This document shows positions 27,113 to 35,446 of a DNA stretch of 64,000 bases, piece by piece. A program made the position numbers and the translations under genes. The notes below the pieces were generated by a model. It was given only the letters and a program-made list of their open reading frames with translations, searched no databases and had not been told where the DNA came from. The stretch comes from Mesorhizobium sp. B2-8-5 (GTDB taxonomy: Bacteria > Pseudomonadota > Alphaproteobacteria > Rhizobiales > Rhizobiaceae). The stretch spans positions 1,550,001 through 1,614,000 of the forward strand of contig NZ_CP083951.1 in assembly GCF_006440675.2 (NCBI RefSeq), written 5' to 3'. Numbering within the stretch: position 1 is the first letter of the stretch; the number at the start of each line of letters is the position of its first letter.

Positions 27113-27149
27113 ACAACAAAAAACCGGCATTGCCGTCGCAAAGCCGGTT
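27113..27149 (-). terminator. Intrinsic terminator in metX leader
   Basis: On the minus strand AACCGGC (27149-27143) pairs with GCCGGTT (27128-27122), with an inner TTGC/GCAA pairing and a GACG loop, followed directly by TTTTGTT. It lies between the riboswitch and the metX start. Part of the 5' arm (ACCGGC) is also complementary to GCCGGT in the riboswitch, which could form an antiterminator. Confidence 0.8.
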
Positions 27150-27159
27150 ACAGGTTGCA

Positions 27160-27222
27160 AACGGCCCTTTAGCGAGTTGTTTAACGTGGCTGCAAGCCGA
27201 CCGGCCAAATCACCACGGAAGT
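27160..27222 (-). ncRNA. SAM-II riboswitch
   Basis: The minus-strand sequence carries the conserved SAM-II blocks in order: CCGTGGTGATTTGG, CGGCTTGCAGCCACGTTAA and CTCGCTAAAG. The CGTGG/CCACG pairing closes the first stem and the GATTT and CTAAAG blocks form the pseudoknot that binds S-adenosylmethionine. This class is known upstream of metA, metX and metZ in alphaproteobacteria. The predicted transcript starts only a few bases before it. Confidence 0.93.
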
Positions 27223-27232
27223 CTGGCAGTTC

Positions 27233-27260
27233 TTCTAGGACCAGCGCCGCGCTTCGTCAA
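27233..27260 (-). promoter_or_regulatory. Promoter of metX-metW
   Basis: TTGACG (27260-27255), a 16-base spacer and CTAGAA (27238-27233) on the minus strand fit the housekeeping promoter pattern. The implied transcription start, near 27226, is just upstream of the riboswitch, which supports both calls. Confidence 0.6.
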
Positions 27261-27396
27261 CGGGTAGCCTCCTCGCGGCGCTCCAGTCGGTTCACCGCAC
27301 CCAAGCAGGCCATTTCCTGCCAAGCCAACACATGGCCTGCCTTGTCTTGTCGCAGTTTCTTGCCGGAAAGCCGTGTGGCGCCTTCACGGAATCTGT

Positions 27397-28251
27397 TCAG
27401 CGCTTCGACGCAACACCTAATTCGCTGCGCCGCCAGGCCGAAGGCGAAATGCCAACGGATCGCCTGAATTCGCGACCGAAATGATAGACGTCGCAAAAGC
27501 CGCATGTCTCGGCAATCTCGGCGATCGGCTGGTCGTCCTGCACCAGCAGCGACTGCGCGTGCATCAAGCGCTCGCGCATCAGCCACTGATGCGGGCTGGT
27601 GCGAAGATAGCGCTGAAACATCCGCCGGGTCTGCGACGGCCCGAGCCCGGTGACGGCCGACAGGGCCGACGCGGTCCATGCGAAACCGAGCGCCCCGCGC
27701 ATCGCCTCGATACCAGAAGCGAGCGGTTTCGGCAGGTCGTCGCTATCCGGCCCCGCCAACGCGCGATCGATCAGGAGCAGGAATTCGGCAACCAGTTGCG
27801 AAAGGCGCAGATCGAGGCTGGCGTCGCGGCGGCGCAACGCGGCAAACAGGCGCTCGAACCATGGGACTGGAGTTGTTCCCTCGGCGAAGGTGGCGCGCGG
27901 CGTGCCCTCTCCGAACAGCTTGCGCCGCAGGATGGCGGGCTCCGGGCCGTCCAGCCTGAACCAAAGTACCGTCCAAGGATCCCGGGGATCGGCGGAATGG
28001 ACGTGCGGAGCCTCGTTCGCCATCCAGACCAATTGACCAGCCCCGACGTCTATCCTTTGCCCAAGCGTTTCGACATAGCCGGCGCCGGCAAGACAGTAGA
28101 TGATGTCCTGTCCGGGATAGACGGCGCGTTCTATCCGGTAATCCGGTCCGGCGGCGACTTTTCCGGCGCGCAGCACGCTGAACGCGGCGCGGGTCCAGGC
28201 CGGGGCTGGCACATAGTGGAAACTCTCAATTACGGACGTTCTTTTGTGCAT
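27397..28251 (-). CDS. AraC family transcriptional regulator
   Basis: The protein has 284 residues from the ATG at 28251; a longer frame would start at TTG. An N-terminal cupin sensing domain (PGQDIIYCLAGAGYVETLGQRIDVGAGQLVWMANE, residues about 45-80) precedes two helix-turn-helix motifs, the second including PIAEIAETCGFCDVYHFGREFRRSVGISPSAWRR. It diverges from the dioxygenase/ABC transporter cluster starting at 28431, the usual geometry for a regulator of a sugar catabolic operon, so that cluster is its likely target. Confidence 0.94.
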   Translation of the reverse strand: MHKRTSVIESFHYVPAPAWTRAAFSVLRAGKVAAGPDYRIERAVYPGQDIIYCLAGAGYVETLGQRIDVGAGQLVWMANEAPHVHSADPRDPWTVLWFRLDGPEPAILRRKLFGEGTPRATFAEGTTPVPWFERLFAALRRRDASLDLRLSQLVAEFLLLIDRALAGPDSDDLPKPLASGIEAMRGALGFAWTASALSAVTGLGPSQTRRMFQRYLRTSPHQWLMRERLMHAQSLLVQDDQPIAEIAETCGFCDVYHFGREFRRSVGISPSAWRRSELGVASKR

Positions 28252-28430
28252 GCGCGTTTTATACAAAAAATACGTTCCCTTTGTCCATTTTGTTCCGCGG
28301 CGGAGGGGCTAAATTCTCCTCAAGAGCCTGGGATTTCCGGCCGGAAACGGATCGGAACCAGGCCTTCAAAAAGGTTCAGGGGCGCCCGTGCCGCATCGCG
28401 GGACGCTTTGGGGTTCCAGGGAGAATACCG

Positions 28431-29195
28431 ATGCTCGCGATGACCAGACATGAAGCCGAGCTTTACGCTCGCGACGGCTACATCATTCGCCGTGGCCTGC
28501 TGGGCGCCGGTGAAGTCGCCAACTTTCGCGACCACGCCCGCAAGCAGCTCGCGGAGGAGCAGAGCAAGGGCGGCGTGATGTCCAAGGGCGACAAGGAGGG
28601 CAAGACCACGCTGCTGAAGATGTGGACCAAGGCCGAAGACGACAAATACGGCCTGCTGGCCCGCGACGAGCGCATGGTCGATCTGGCCGAGGACGCCGTC
28701 GGCAAGCCGATCTACCTCTACAGCCACAAGATGACGATGAAGCAGCCCAACGAAGGCGGCGCATGGGAATGGCACCAGGACTTCGGCTACTGGTACAATT
28801 ACGGCTGCCTGGCACCGGAAATGATGAGCATCTACGTCGCGCTCGACAAGGCGACCCGCGAAAACGGCTGCCTTCAGGTGCTCAAGGGCACGCACAAGCT
28901 CGGCCGCCTCAATCATATCCGCGAGAACGAGCAGACCAATGTCGAGCATGAGCACCTGGAAGCTGCCCTGAAGCGCTTCGAGCACATCTATGTCGAGATG
29001 GAGGCGGGCGACGCCCTGGTCTTCGACGGCAACCTGCTGCACCGTTCGGACGCGAACCGCTCGGACACGTATCGCTGGGGCTATATCTGCTCCTACAACG
29101 CGGTCGAGAACGCGCCCTTCAAGAAGGTGCGCGAATACGGCAACTACGAACAATTGCGCAAGGTGCCTGCCGGTTCTTTCCAGCAGGCTTCCTGA
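28431..29195 (+). CDS. Phytanoyl-CoA dioxygenase (PhyH) family protein
   Basis: The protein has 254 residues from the ATG at 28431, preceded by GGGAG. The iron ligands are H115 and D117 (WHQDFGYW) and H204 (LLHRSD), with R210 or R215 placed to bind 2-oxoglutarate. The DGYIIRRGLLGAGEV N-terminus is typical of PhyH/EctD-like oxygenases, which hydroxylate or oxidatively demethylate small molecules. It is the first gene of an ABC transporter/kinase cluster, so it probably acts on the imported compound. Confidence 0.9.
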   Translation: MLAMTRHEAELYARDGYIIRRGLLGAGEVANFRDHARKQLAEEQSKGGVMSKGDKEGKTTLLKMWTKAEDDKYGLLARDERMVDLAEDAVGKPIYLYSHKMTMKQPNEGGAWEWHQDFGYWYNYGCLAPEMMSIYVALDKATRENGCLQVLKGTHKLGRLNHIRENEQTNVEHEHLEAALKRFEHIYVEMEAGDALVFDGNLLHRSDANRSDTYRWGYICSYNAVENAPFKKVREYGNYEQLRKVPAGSFQQAS

Positions 29196-29329
29196 GCAAG
29201 CACGACCGGGCAGAAGCCCGGCCTTGAGGACATCGAACCGGGCTTGGGCCCAGGCTGCGGATCGATGGGGAGATGAAGAACAGCGACGGACGGCTGCAGC
29301 CGTCGCGCCGCCGTCGAGGGAGGAATGGG

Positions 29330-30352
29330 ATGGCCGATACGGTCAGGAGCGGCGCGCGCGCGGCAGCCGCAGGCCGGTTTGAATTGTCGCGACTCTTGCG
29401 GGTCCGTGAGGCTGGCGTGTTCATCGCGCTGGTCGTGATCTGCTTGTTCCTGACCTTCGCGACCGACAGCTTCCTCACGTCGCTGAACCTCTTGAACATA
29501 GGCCGACAGGTTTCGCTGCTCGGGATCATGGCGGTCGGCATGACATTCGTGCTGATCTCCGGCGAGGTGGATCTGTCCGTCGGATCGACCTACGCCTTTT
29601 CGGGGCTTGCCACCGGCATGCTGATCGTCGCTGGCTGGGGGTTGTTGCCGGCGCTCGCGGTCGGCCTCTTCGCCGGCGCCGTCATCGGCGTCATCAACGG
29701 TACCCTGTCCACCTACGGCCGCCTGCCCTCGCTCATCGCCACGCTCGGCATGCTCAGCATCGTCCGCGGCGCCGCGCTCATCCTGACCAACGGCCAGCCC
29801 GTCACCGTCAACGCGCGCAACGGCGCGCTTCCCGACGTTCTCGACACCTTCAACTTCATGGGTCAGGGCTATCTGTTCAGCGTCATTCCGATGCAGCTCG
29901 TGTTCTTCGCCGTCATCGCCGTGCTGGCATGGCTGGTGCTTTCCTATTTGAACTTCGGCTTCCGGGTGTATGCCGTGGGCGGCAGCGCCAAAGCGGCGCG
30001 CGTGTCGGGCATTTCCGTCAACACCGTGAAGATCTGGGCTTTCGTGCTGATGGGGCTGCTCGCCGCCTTCGCCGGCATCCTCAGCCTCGCCTTCCTGCCC
30101 AGCGGGCAGGCCGGCCGCACCGGCCTCGGGCTGGAGCTCGACGTCATCGCCGCGACCATCGTCGGCGGCGCCTCGCTGTCGGGCGGCGAGGGCACCATCC
30201 TTGGAACCATACTCGGCGTGCTGATCATCGGCGTGATGCGCAACGGCCTTGTGCTGATGGGCGTCTCGCCCTTCGTGCAGGAACTGATGATCGGCCTCGT
30301 CATCATCATCGCCGTCGGCATCGACAAATGGACAACGCGCCGCGCGGCCTAG
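29330..30352 (+). CDS. Ribose-type ABC transporter permease (RbsC family)
   Basis: The protein has 340 residues from the ATG at 29330, preceded by GGGAGGAATGG; about eight to ten membrane helices. GEVDLSVGSTYAFSG and FAGILSLAFLPSGQAGRTGLGLELDVIAATIVGGASLSGGEGT (split here across the family EAA-like loop) are diagnostic of RbsC/XylH/AraH permeases. It pairs with the substrate-binding protein and ATPase downstream. Two hairpin repeats separate it from the binding-protein gene. Confidence 0.95.
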   Translation: MADTVRSGARAAAAGRFELSRLLRVREAGVFIALVVICLFLTFATDSFLTSLNLLNIGRQVSLLGIMAVGMTFVLISGEVDLSVGSTYAFSGLATGMLIVAGWGLLPALAVGLFAGAVIGVINGTLSTYGRLPSLIATLGMLSIVRGAALILTNGQPVTVNARNGALPDVLDTFNFMGQGYLFSVIPMQLVFFAVIAVLAWLVLSYLNFGFRVYAVGGSAKAARVSGISVNTVKIWAFVLMGLLAAFAGILSLAFLPSGQAGRTGLGLELDVIAATIVGGASLSGGEGTILGTILGVLIIGVMRNGLVLMGVSPFVQELMIGLVIIIAVGIDKWTTRRAA

Positions 30353-30406
30353 AACCGGATTCGGGTTTCAGGCGGCATCAACCTGAAATCTGAATCCGGT
30401 TCCAAA
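30353..30406. repeat. Palindrome within transporter operon
   Basis: GAACCGGATTCGGGTTTCAGG and CCTGAAATCTGAATCCGGTTC form a long imperfect stem starting immediately after the permease stop. It differs from families A and C. Confidence 0.8.
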
Positions 30407-30416
30407 TCAGGGAGAT

Positions 30417-30467
30417 AGAGCATGATGTCGTCCGAAAACCGCTGCACACTTTTCGGCATCATGCTCT
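30417..30467. repeat. REP-like palindromic repeat (family A)
   Basis: Starts AGAGCATGATG and ends CATCATGCTCT, with CCGAAAACCGC and CACTTTTCGG inside. It lies 38 bases upstream of the binding-protein ATG. Confidence 0.9.
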
Positions 30468-30505
30468 GAGGGCAATCAAGCCAGACAAAAAAGGGAGGAC
30501 TATCC

Positions 30506-31474
30506 ATGAAAATCAGACACGTCATTCTCGCGGCGGCGCTCAGCCTGCTGCCCACGCTCGCGCATGCCGAGGCCAAGCTTGCCGATTTCTCGCTCGCCGA
30601 TCGCATCAAGGCCAAGATCGCCGCAGGCCAGCCGCTCGACATCTACGTTTCCTACCATGACGTCTCGAACGAATTCGCGCCGTTCATGAAGGCCGGCGTG
30701 CAGCGGGCGGCAACCGAGGACAAGGTCAGCGCGCAGTTCATCGGCCCGGTCGGCGCCGATGCCGACGGCCAGATCAGCGAGATCGAGACGCTGATGGGCA
30801 AGATGGACGGCCTGGCGATTTCATCGGTGTCGACCGACGCGCTGGCGCCGCTGATCGACAAGGTGATCGCCGCCGGTATCCCGGTCGTCACCTTCAACAC
30901 CGACAATCCCGAAAGCAAGCGCCTGGCTTTCGCCGGGCAGGATCTCGTGCAGTCGGGTCGTGAGGCCGGCAAACTGATGGCCAAGGTCCTCGGCGGCAAG
31001 GGCAAGGTGATGATCACCACCATCGACGCCGCCGCCCAGTGGTCGCTCGACCGTGAAAAAGGCGCGCGCGAGGCGCTGAAGGCCGAGCCCGGCTTAGAGG
31101 TGGTCAGCACGCTGAACACCGGCACCGATCCGCAGAAGATCTATTCGGCGATCGAGAACGCCATGCTGGCGAACCCCTCGATCTCCGGCATCCTGTCGCT
31201 GGAGTGTTGCTCCACTCCCGCCGCCGGCACCTGGGTCGAGCGCAACAAGGCGGCCGACAAGGTGAAGGTGGTCGGCTTCGACCTGCTCGACCAGACCGTG
31301 CAGCTCGTGCAGAGCGGCGACGTGCAGGCCACCATCGACCAGGCTCCGGAAAAGCAGGGCTTCGCCGCGGTCGACCTCCTCGTCCAGTTCCTCAAGGGCC
31401 AGACGATCGAGAACCTCGACACCGGCGTCGGCGTCTACACCAAGGAGAACATTGCCGAGGTGGCCAAGAAGTAA
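30506..31474 (+). CDS. Sugar ABC transporter substrate-binding protein (RbsB family)
   Basis: The 322-residue protein has a clear Sec signal peptide (MKIRHVILAAALSLLPTLAHAEA) and the peripla_BP_4 fold: GISTDALAPLIDKVIAAGIPVVTFNTDNPESKRLAFAGQD-type segments (the first residues here are SSVSTDALAP). It has an unusual pair of adjacent cysteines (LECCSTPAAG). It delivers the substrate to the RbsC/RbsA-type transporter. The ligand is not predictable by eye. Confidence 0.93.
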   Translation: MKIRHVILAAALSLLPTLAHAEAKLADFSLADRIKAKIAAGQPLDIYVSYHDVSNEFAPFMKAGVQRAATEDKVSAQFIGPVGADADGQISEIETLMGKMDGLAISSVSTDALAPLIDKVIAAGIPVVTFNTDNPESKRLAFAGQDLVQSGREAGKLMAKVLGGKGKVMITTIDAAAQWSLDREKGAREALKAEPGLEVVSTLNTGTDPQKIYSAIENAMLANPSISGILSLECCSTPAAGTWVERNKAADKVKVVGFDLLDQTVQLVQSGDVQATIDQAPEKQGFAAVDLLVQFLKGQTIENLDTGVGVYTKENIAEVAKK

Positions 31475-31533
31475 CAATGCCAGCGTGACGGGCCGGCGGG
31501 CCGCAGGTTCCGCCGGCCCGTCGAGCCAGCTCG

Positions 31534-33051
31534 ATGACGGCCGCCCCCTCCCTCGCAAACATCGTCGAGATCGCCGGCGTAACCAAGCGGTTTCCCGGTG
31601 TGCTCGCGCTTGACCGTATTTCCGTCGGCTTCCGGGCCGGCGAGGTTCACGCCGTGATCGGCGAGAACGGCGCCGGCAAGTCGACGCTGATGAACATCCT
31701 GGCCGGGGACCTGCGCCCCGATGGTGGCAAGCTTCTGGTCGAGGGCAGGGACGTGAAACTTTCCTCCCCGCTCGACAGCCGCGCCCACGGCATCACTGTC
31801 GTCTATCAGGAGCTGGCGCTCTGCCCGACGATGAGCGTGGCCGAAAACATCATGATGTCGGACATGGCGGCGCGCTCTGCCGTTTCGTTGCTGCCGCGCG
31901 ATATGATGCGGCGGGAGGCGCGCGATGCGCTTACCCGGCTCGGCATGGGCGGCCTCGATCCCGACACCAAGGTCGGCCGCCTCTCGGTCGCCGAGATGCA
32001 ATTGGTCGAAATCGCCGGCGCCATCCGCCAGAATGCCCGCGTGCTCGTGCTCGACGAGCCGAATTCGGCGCTTTCCAAACGCGAAAGCGAAAGGCTGTTC
32101 GAGGTCGTCAGGCAGCTCCGCGCCGAGGGCGTGACCATCATCTACGTATCGCACCATCTGCGCGAGGTGCTGGATATCGCCGACCGCGTCACGGTGATGC
32201 GCGATGGCCGCACGATCGTGACGATGGACAATGAGGGCCTGTCGGAGGACCAGCTCATCCGGGCCATGGTCGGTCGCGACCTCGACGCCGCCATGCAATG
32301 GTCGCTTCAGGTCGAACCCAGGCTTGAAGACGAGGACACCGTGCTAACAGTCGAGAAGCTCGAGGCGGCGGGGCTGGAGGACGTCAGCTTCAGCGTGCGC
32401 GCCGGCGAGATCCTCGGCATCGGCGGACTTCCCGATTCCGGCAAGGACGGACTTGGCGACGCGCTTTTCGGGCTCTGCGCCCGGCGCGGCAAGGTCACCA
32501 TCGACGGCAAGGAACTGCGCGGCGCCGATCCACTTGCCGCGATCCGCCTCGGCATGTCCTTCGTTCCGGCCGACCGGCGCGGTTCCGGCGGCCTTCTGCA
32601 GATGAGCGTGGCCGACAATGTCGTCTCCGCCTCGCTGCCGCGCTTTTCGCTAGCCGGCTTCGTGCGGCGCGGCGCGGTGAAACGCGAGGCCCGCGCCCAG
32701 GTCGCGCGGCTCGATGCGCGGATTTCACATCTCGGCCAGAAACTGGGAACGCTTTCGGGCGGCAACCAGCAGAAGATCATCCTCGGCCGCAGCCTCGTCA
32801 CCAATCCGCGCGTGCTGGTGCTGCACGAGCCGACACGCGGCATCGATGTCGGCGCCAAGGCGGAAATCTACTCGATCCTGCGCGGCATCGCCGGCGAAGG
32901 CATGGCGATCGTCATGATCTCTTCGGAGATACCGGAGTTGATCATGAATGCCGAACGAGTGCTTGTGCTGCGCGACGGCCGCCTGTCGGGCGAACTCACC
33001 GGCCAGGCTATCACCGAGACGGCGATCCTAGCATGCGCCATGACATCGTGA
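31534..33051 (+). CDS. Sugar ABC transporter ATP-binding protein (RbsA family)
   Basis: This 505-residue protein has two ATPase halves. The first has Walker A GENGAGKS at 43-50. The second lacks a normal Walker A (GLPDSGKDGL), the usual asymmetry in RbsA/XylG proteins, but keeps LSGGNQQK and VLHEPTRGIDVGAK. It energises the permease at 29330. The kinase gene follows 13 bases after the stop. Confidence 0.96.
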   Translation: MTAAPSLANIVEIAGVTKRFPGVLALDRISVGFRAGEVHAVIGENGAGKSTLMNILAGDLRPDGGKLLVEGRDVKLSSPLDSRAHGITVVYQELALCPTMSVAENIMMSDMAARSAVSLLPRDMMRREARDALTRLGMGGLDPDTKVGRLSVAEMQLVEIAGAIRQNARVLVLDEPNSALSKRESERLFEVVRQLRAEGVTIIYVSHHLREVLDIADRVTVMRDGRTIVTMDNEGLSEDQLIRAMVGRDLDAAMQWSLQVEPRLEDEDTVLTVEKLEAAGLEDVSFSVRAGEILGIGGLPDSGKDGLGDALFGLCARRGKVTIDGKELRGADPLAAIRLGMSFVPADRRGSGGLLQMSVADNVVSASLPRFSLAGFVRRGAVKREARAQVARLDARISHLGQKLGTLSGGNQQKIILGRSLVTNPRVLVLHEPTRGIDVGAKAEIYSILRGIAGEGMAIVMISSEIPELIMNAERVLVLRDGRLSGELTGQAITETAILACAMTS

Positions 33052-33064
33052 GACGGGAATGCGG

Positions 33065-34015
33065 ATGACCAAGCCAAAGATAACCATCGTCGGCAGCTTC
33101 GCGGTCGGGCTGACCATGCGGGCGCCCAAGCTGCCCATTTTCGGCGAAACCATGCTCGGCACCGATTTCGACATGGGTCCGGGCGGCAAGGGGTCCAACC
33201 AGGCCGTCGCAACCGCGCGTCTGGGCGCGTCGTCGTCGCTGCTCGCCATCCTCGGCACCGACAAGCTCGCCAGCATCGCCACCGATCTCTATGCAATCGA
33301 AGGCGTCGACACCGGCCTTGTGAGCACGCGGACGGAGCGGGCGACCGGCGTCGGCTTCATCATCCTCAACGACAAGGGCGAGAACTTCATCATCCTCGAC
33401 ATGGGCGCCAACGAGTTGATGGACGCGGCCACGGTCGACACGGCCGAGGCGCGCATCGCCGAAAGCGATGTCGTCATGACCGTGCTGGAGGTGCCGACGG
33501 CCGCCGCCACGCGGGCGATGGAGCTTGGCCGCAAGCATGGCGCAAGGACGATCCTCAACCCGGCTCCGGCGCGCCAGCTGCCGGACACGATCTTCGCCTG
33601 GGTCGATTACCTCACCCCGAATGAAAGCGAACTGCGCATCCTGCTCGGCCTGCCCGCCGACGACCCCAGGTCCTCGCGCGAACTCGCCCGGGAATTGCGG
33701 CGGCGCGGCGTGCGCAACGTCGTCGTCACACTCGGCCGCAGCGGCGCGCTGATCCTGACCGACGAGATCGACGTCATGGTGCCGGCGGTGCCGGTGGAGG
33801 TCACCGACACGACCGGCGCGGGCGATGCCTTCAATTCGGGCTTCGCCATGGCGCTTGCCGAAGGCCGCGGCATCGTCGACGCCGTGCGTTTCGGCGTCGC
33901 CTGCGGCGCGATCGCCTGCACCAGGCTCGGCGTCATTCCCGGTCTGCCCCAGCGCGACCAGGCCGACGCGCTTTATGCCGAAGCCATGAAAACCGTATGG
34001 AAGGAGCAACCGTGA
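33065..34015 (+). CDS. Ribokinase-family (PfkB) carbohydrate kinase
   Basis: The protein has 316 residues from the ATG at 33065, with GGGA six bases upstream. Family signatures are MGPGGKGSNQAVATARLG near residues 40-57, the DTTGAGDAF signature with catalytic D254, and NPAPARQLP and TPNESEL. It is close to ribokinase, so it likely phosphorylates an imported pentose or a derivative after mutarotation. Its stop overlaps the GTG start of the RbsD-like gene (GTGA). Confidence 0.93.
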   Translation: MTKPKITIVGSFAVGLTMRAPKLPIFGETMLGTDFDMGPGGKGSNQAVATARLGASSSLLAILGTDKLASIATDLYAIEGVDTGLVSTRTERATGVGFIILNDKGENFIILDMGANELMDAATVDTAEARIAESDVVMTVLEVPTAAATRAMELGRKHGARTILNPAPARQLPDTIFAWVDYLTPNESELRILLGLPADDPRSSRELARELRRRGVRNVVVTLGRSGALILTDEIDVMVPAVPVEVTDTTGAGDAFNSGFAMALAEGRGIVDAVRFGVACGAIACTRLGVIPGLPQRDQADALYAEAMKTVWKEQP

Positions 34016-34473
34016 ACCGCAACCGACTGCTTAACGCCGAACTCGCTCATGCCATCGCCTCCATGGGGCATGGCGACCTGATGATCGTCTGCGACGCGGG
34101 TTTTCCCATTCCGTCGAGCGCATGGCGCATCGACCTCGCCATCACGCCCGACGTTCCCGATCTCGAGACCGTGCTGACGCCAATCGCGGCCAACCTGATC
34201 GCCGAACGCGTCGCCTATGCCGACACGCTGCCCGTGCACAACGCGCCGCTGCTCGCGAAGGTGAAGCGCCTGTTCCCGGACGCCGACCATGAAAGCGTCA
34301 AGCACGAGGCCATTCTCGGCGAGATGGCCGCCAAGGCCAAGGTGATCGTGCGCACCGGCGCCTTCGACCCCTGGGGCAACATCCTGCTCTATTCCGGTGT
34401 CGACGTTCCGGCCTGGTTCTCCAAGCCCGGCGTTGTCGCGCCCGACTACTACGCCAAGAAACTCAAGGGCTGA
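34012..34473 (+). CDS. RbsD/FucU family sugar mutarotase
   Basis: The protein has 153 residues, starting at GTG 34012 with GGAG five bases upstream and overlapping the kinase stop. MNRNRLLNAELAHAIASMGHGDLMIVCDAGFPIP is the typical RbsD N-terminus, with the catalytic His in SMGHGD; VIRTGAF-like (here VIVRTGAFDPWGNILLYSGV) residues close the protein. RbsD converts sugar anomers or ring forms so the kinase can act, which supports a reducing sugar as the pathway intermediate. Confidence 0.94.
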   Translation: MNRNRLLNAELAHAIASMGHGDLMIVCDAGFPIPSSAWRIDLAITPDVPDLETVLTPIAANLIAERVAYADTLPVHNAPLLAKVKRLFPDADHESVKHEAILGEMAAKAKVIVRTGAFDPWGNILLYSGVDVPAWFSKPGVVAPDYYAKKLKG

Positions 34474-34475
34474 GC

Positions 34476-35306
34476 GTGCCGAAGATCTTCGATTTCGGCG
34501 GCCGCGAGGTCGAGCGGAGCATCACGGTGGCCGGCCTGCGCGCATTGCGGCAGGCCGGCCGGCGCGTCGCCCAGGTGACCGCCGAGACGGCGGACGAGGC
34601 CGCCGCGGCCGAGGCGGCCGGCATCGAGATGGTCGTCTGCCGGGCGGCCAATGTGGCCCGCGTCCGCGAGGGGTCGCGCCGCGTCTTCGTAACGGCCGCG
34701 CTCGGCTTCGCCGACGCGGTGACCGGCGACGAGATCCTGCGCACCGCTTTTTCGGCAATCACCTCCGGCGCGGACGCCGTCATCACCGGACGCGGCTTCG
34801 ACACGGTCCGCATGCTGGCCAATGAACGGATACCGGTCATGGGCCATCTCGGTTTCGTGCCGCGCAAATCGACCTGGGTCGGCGGCATCCGGGCGGTCGG
34901 CAAGACTGCGGCCGAGGCGGTCGAACTCTGGGACCAGTTCCGGCGACTGGAGGATGCCGGCGCCTTCGCGGTCGAGTGCGAGATCATACCGGCGGCGTTG
35001 ATGGCGGAAATCCACCGCCGCACCTCGCTGGTGACCGTGTCGCTCGGCTCGGGCGCCGAGCCGGACGTCATCTTCCTGTTCACGTCGGACATCTGCGGTG
35101 AGTCGACCCGCCTCCCTCGCCACGCGCGGGCCTGGGGCAAGCTGGCCGCGTTGCACCAGCAGGTACGCGACGCCCGGATCGACGCGCTCACCGCCTTCCG
35201 CAAGGAGGTCGACGGCGGCAGCTACCCCGGCAAGGCCGAGATCGCGGCCATTGCCGAAGAGGAGTTGGAGGGGTTCCGCGCCCTCGTCGATTCGACGAAG
35301 TCATGA
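34476..35306 (+). CDS. PanB-superfamily protein (ketopantoate hydroxymethyltransferase-like)
   Basis: The protein has 276 residues from a GTG two bases after the RbsD stop. PanB landmarks are RVAQVTAETADEA, IPVMGHLGFVPRKSTWVGGIRAVGKTAAEA (split at the PanB GHxGxxPQ position) and an ECE..PAALMAEI helix equivalent to the catalytic-Glu region. By eye, the Asp residues of the PanB motifs VTAYD and VGDS, which bind the metal, are not conserved. It is therefore probably a paralogue with another aldol or retro-aldol substrate rather than a pantothenate enzyme. Confidence 0.78.
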   Translation: MPKIFDFGGREVERSITVAGLRALRQAGRRVAQVTAETADEAAAAEAAGIEMVVCRAANVARVREGSRRVFVTAALGFADAVTGDEILRTAFSAITSGADAVITGRGFDTVRMLANERIPVMGHLGFVPRKSTWVGGIRAVGKTAAEAVELWDQFRRLEDAGAFAVECEIIPAALMAEIHRRTSLVTVSLGSGAEPDVIFLFTSDICGESTRLPRHARAWGKLAALHQQVRDARIDALTAFRKEVDGGSYPGKAEIAAIAEEELEGFRALVDSTKS

Positions 35307-35446
35307 CTGGCTCCTGAGACGCGGTGTGATTTCAAGGCCTGATCCTCGCGGGCGGTCCGCATGCACCAGGCGCCGGCACTCGACATTCCAGCCCGTGGCC
35401 TGTATTTCCGCTGCGGCCTTGAAGGCCTTCTCGATGGATTTGCGAC

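Noticed and set aside
27054..27119. Longer metX start at 27119
   Set aside because: It would start inside the terminator T tract downstream of the SAM-II riboswitch.
27257..27396. Open frame extending past the AraC gene towards metX
   Set aside because: Most of it overlaps the AraC gene in another frame and the rest has no motif; the region better fits the metX promoter.
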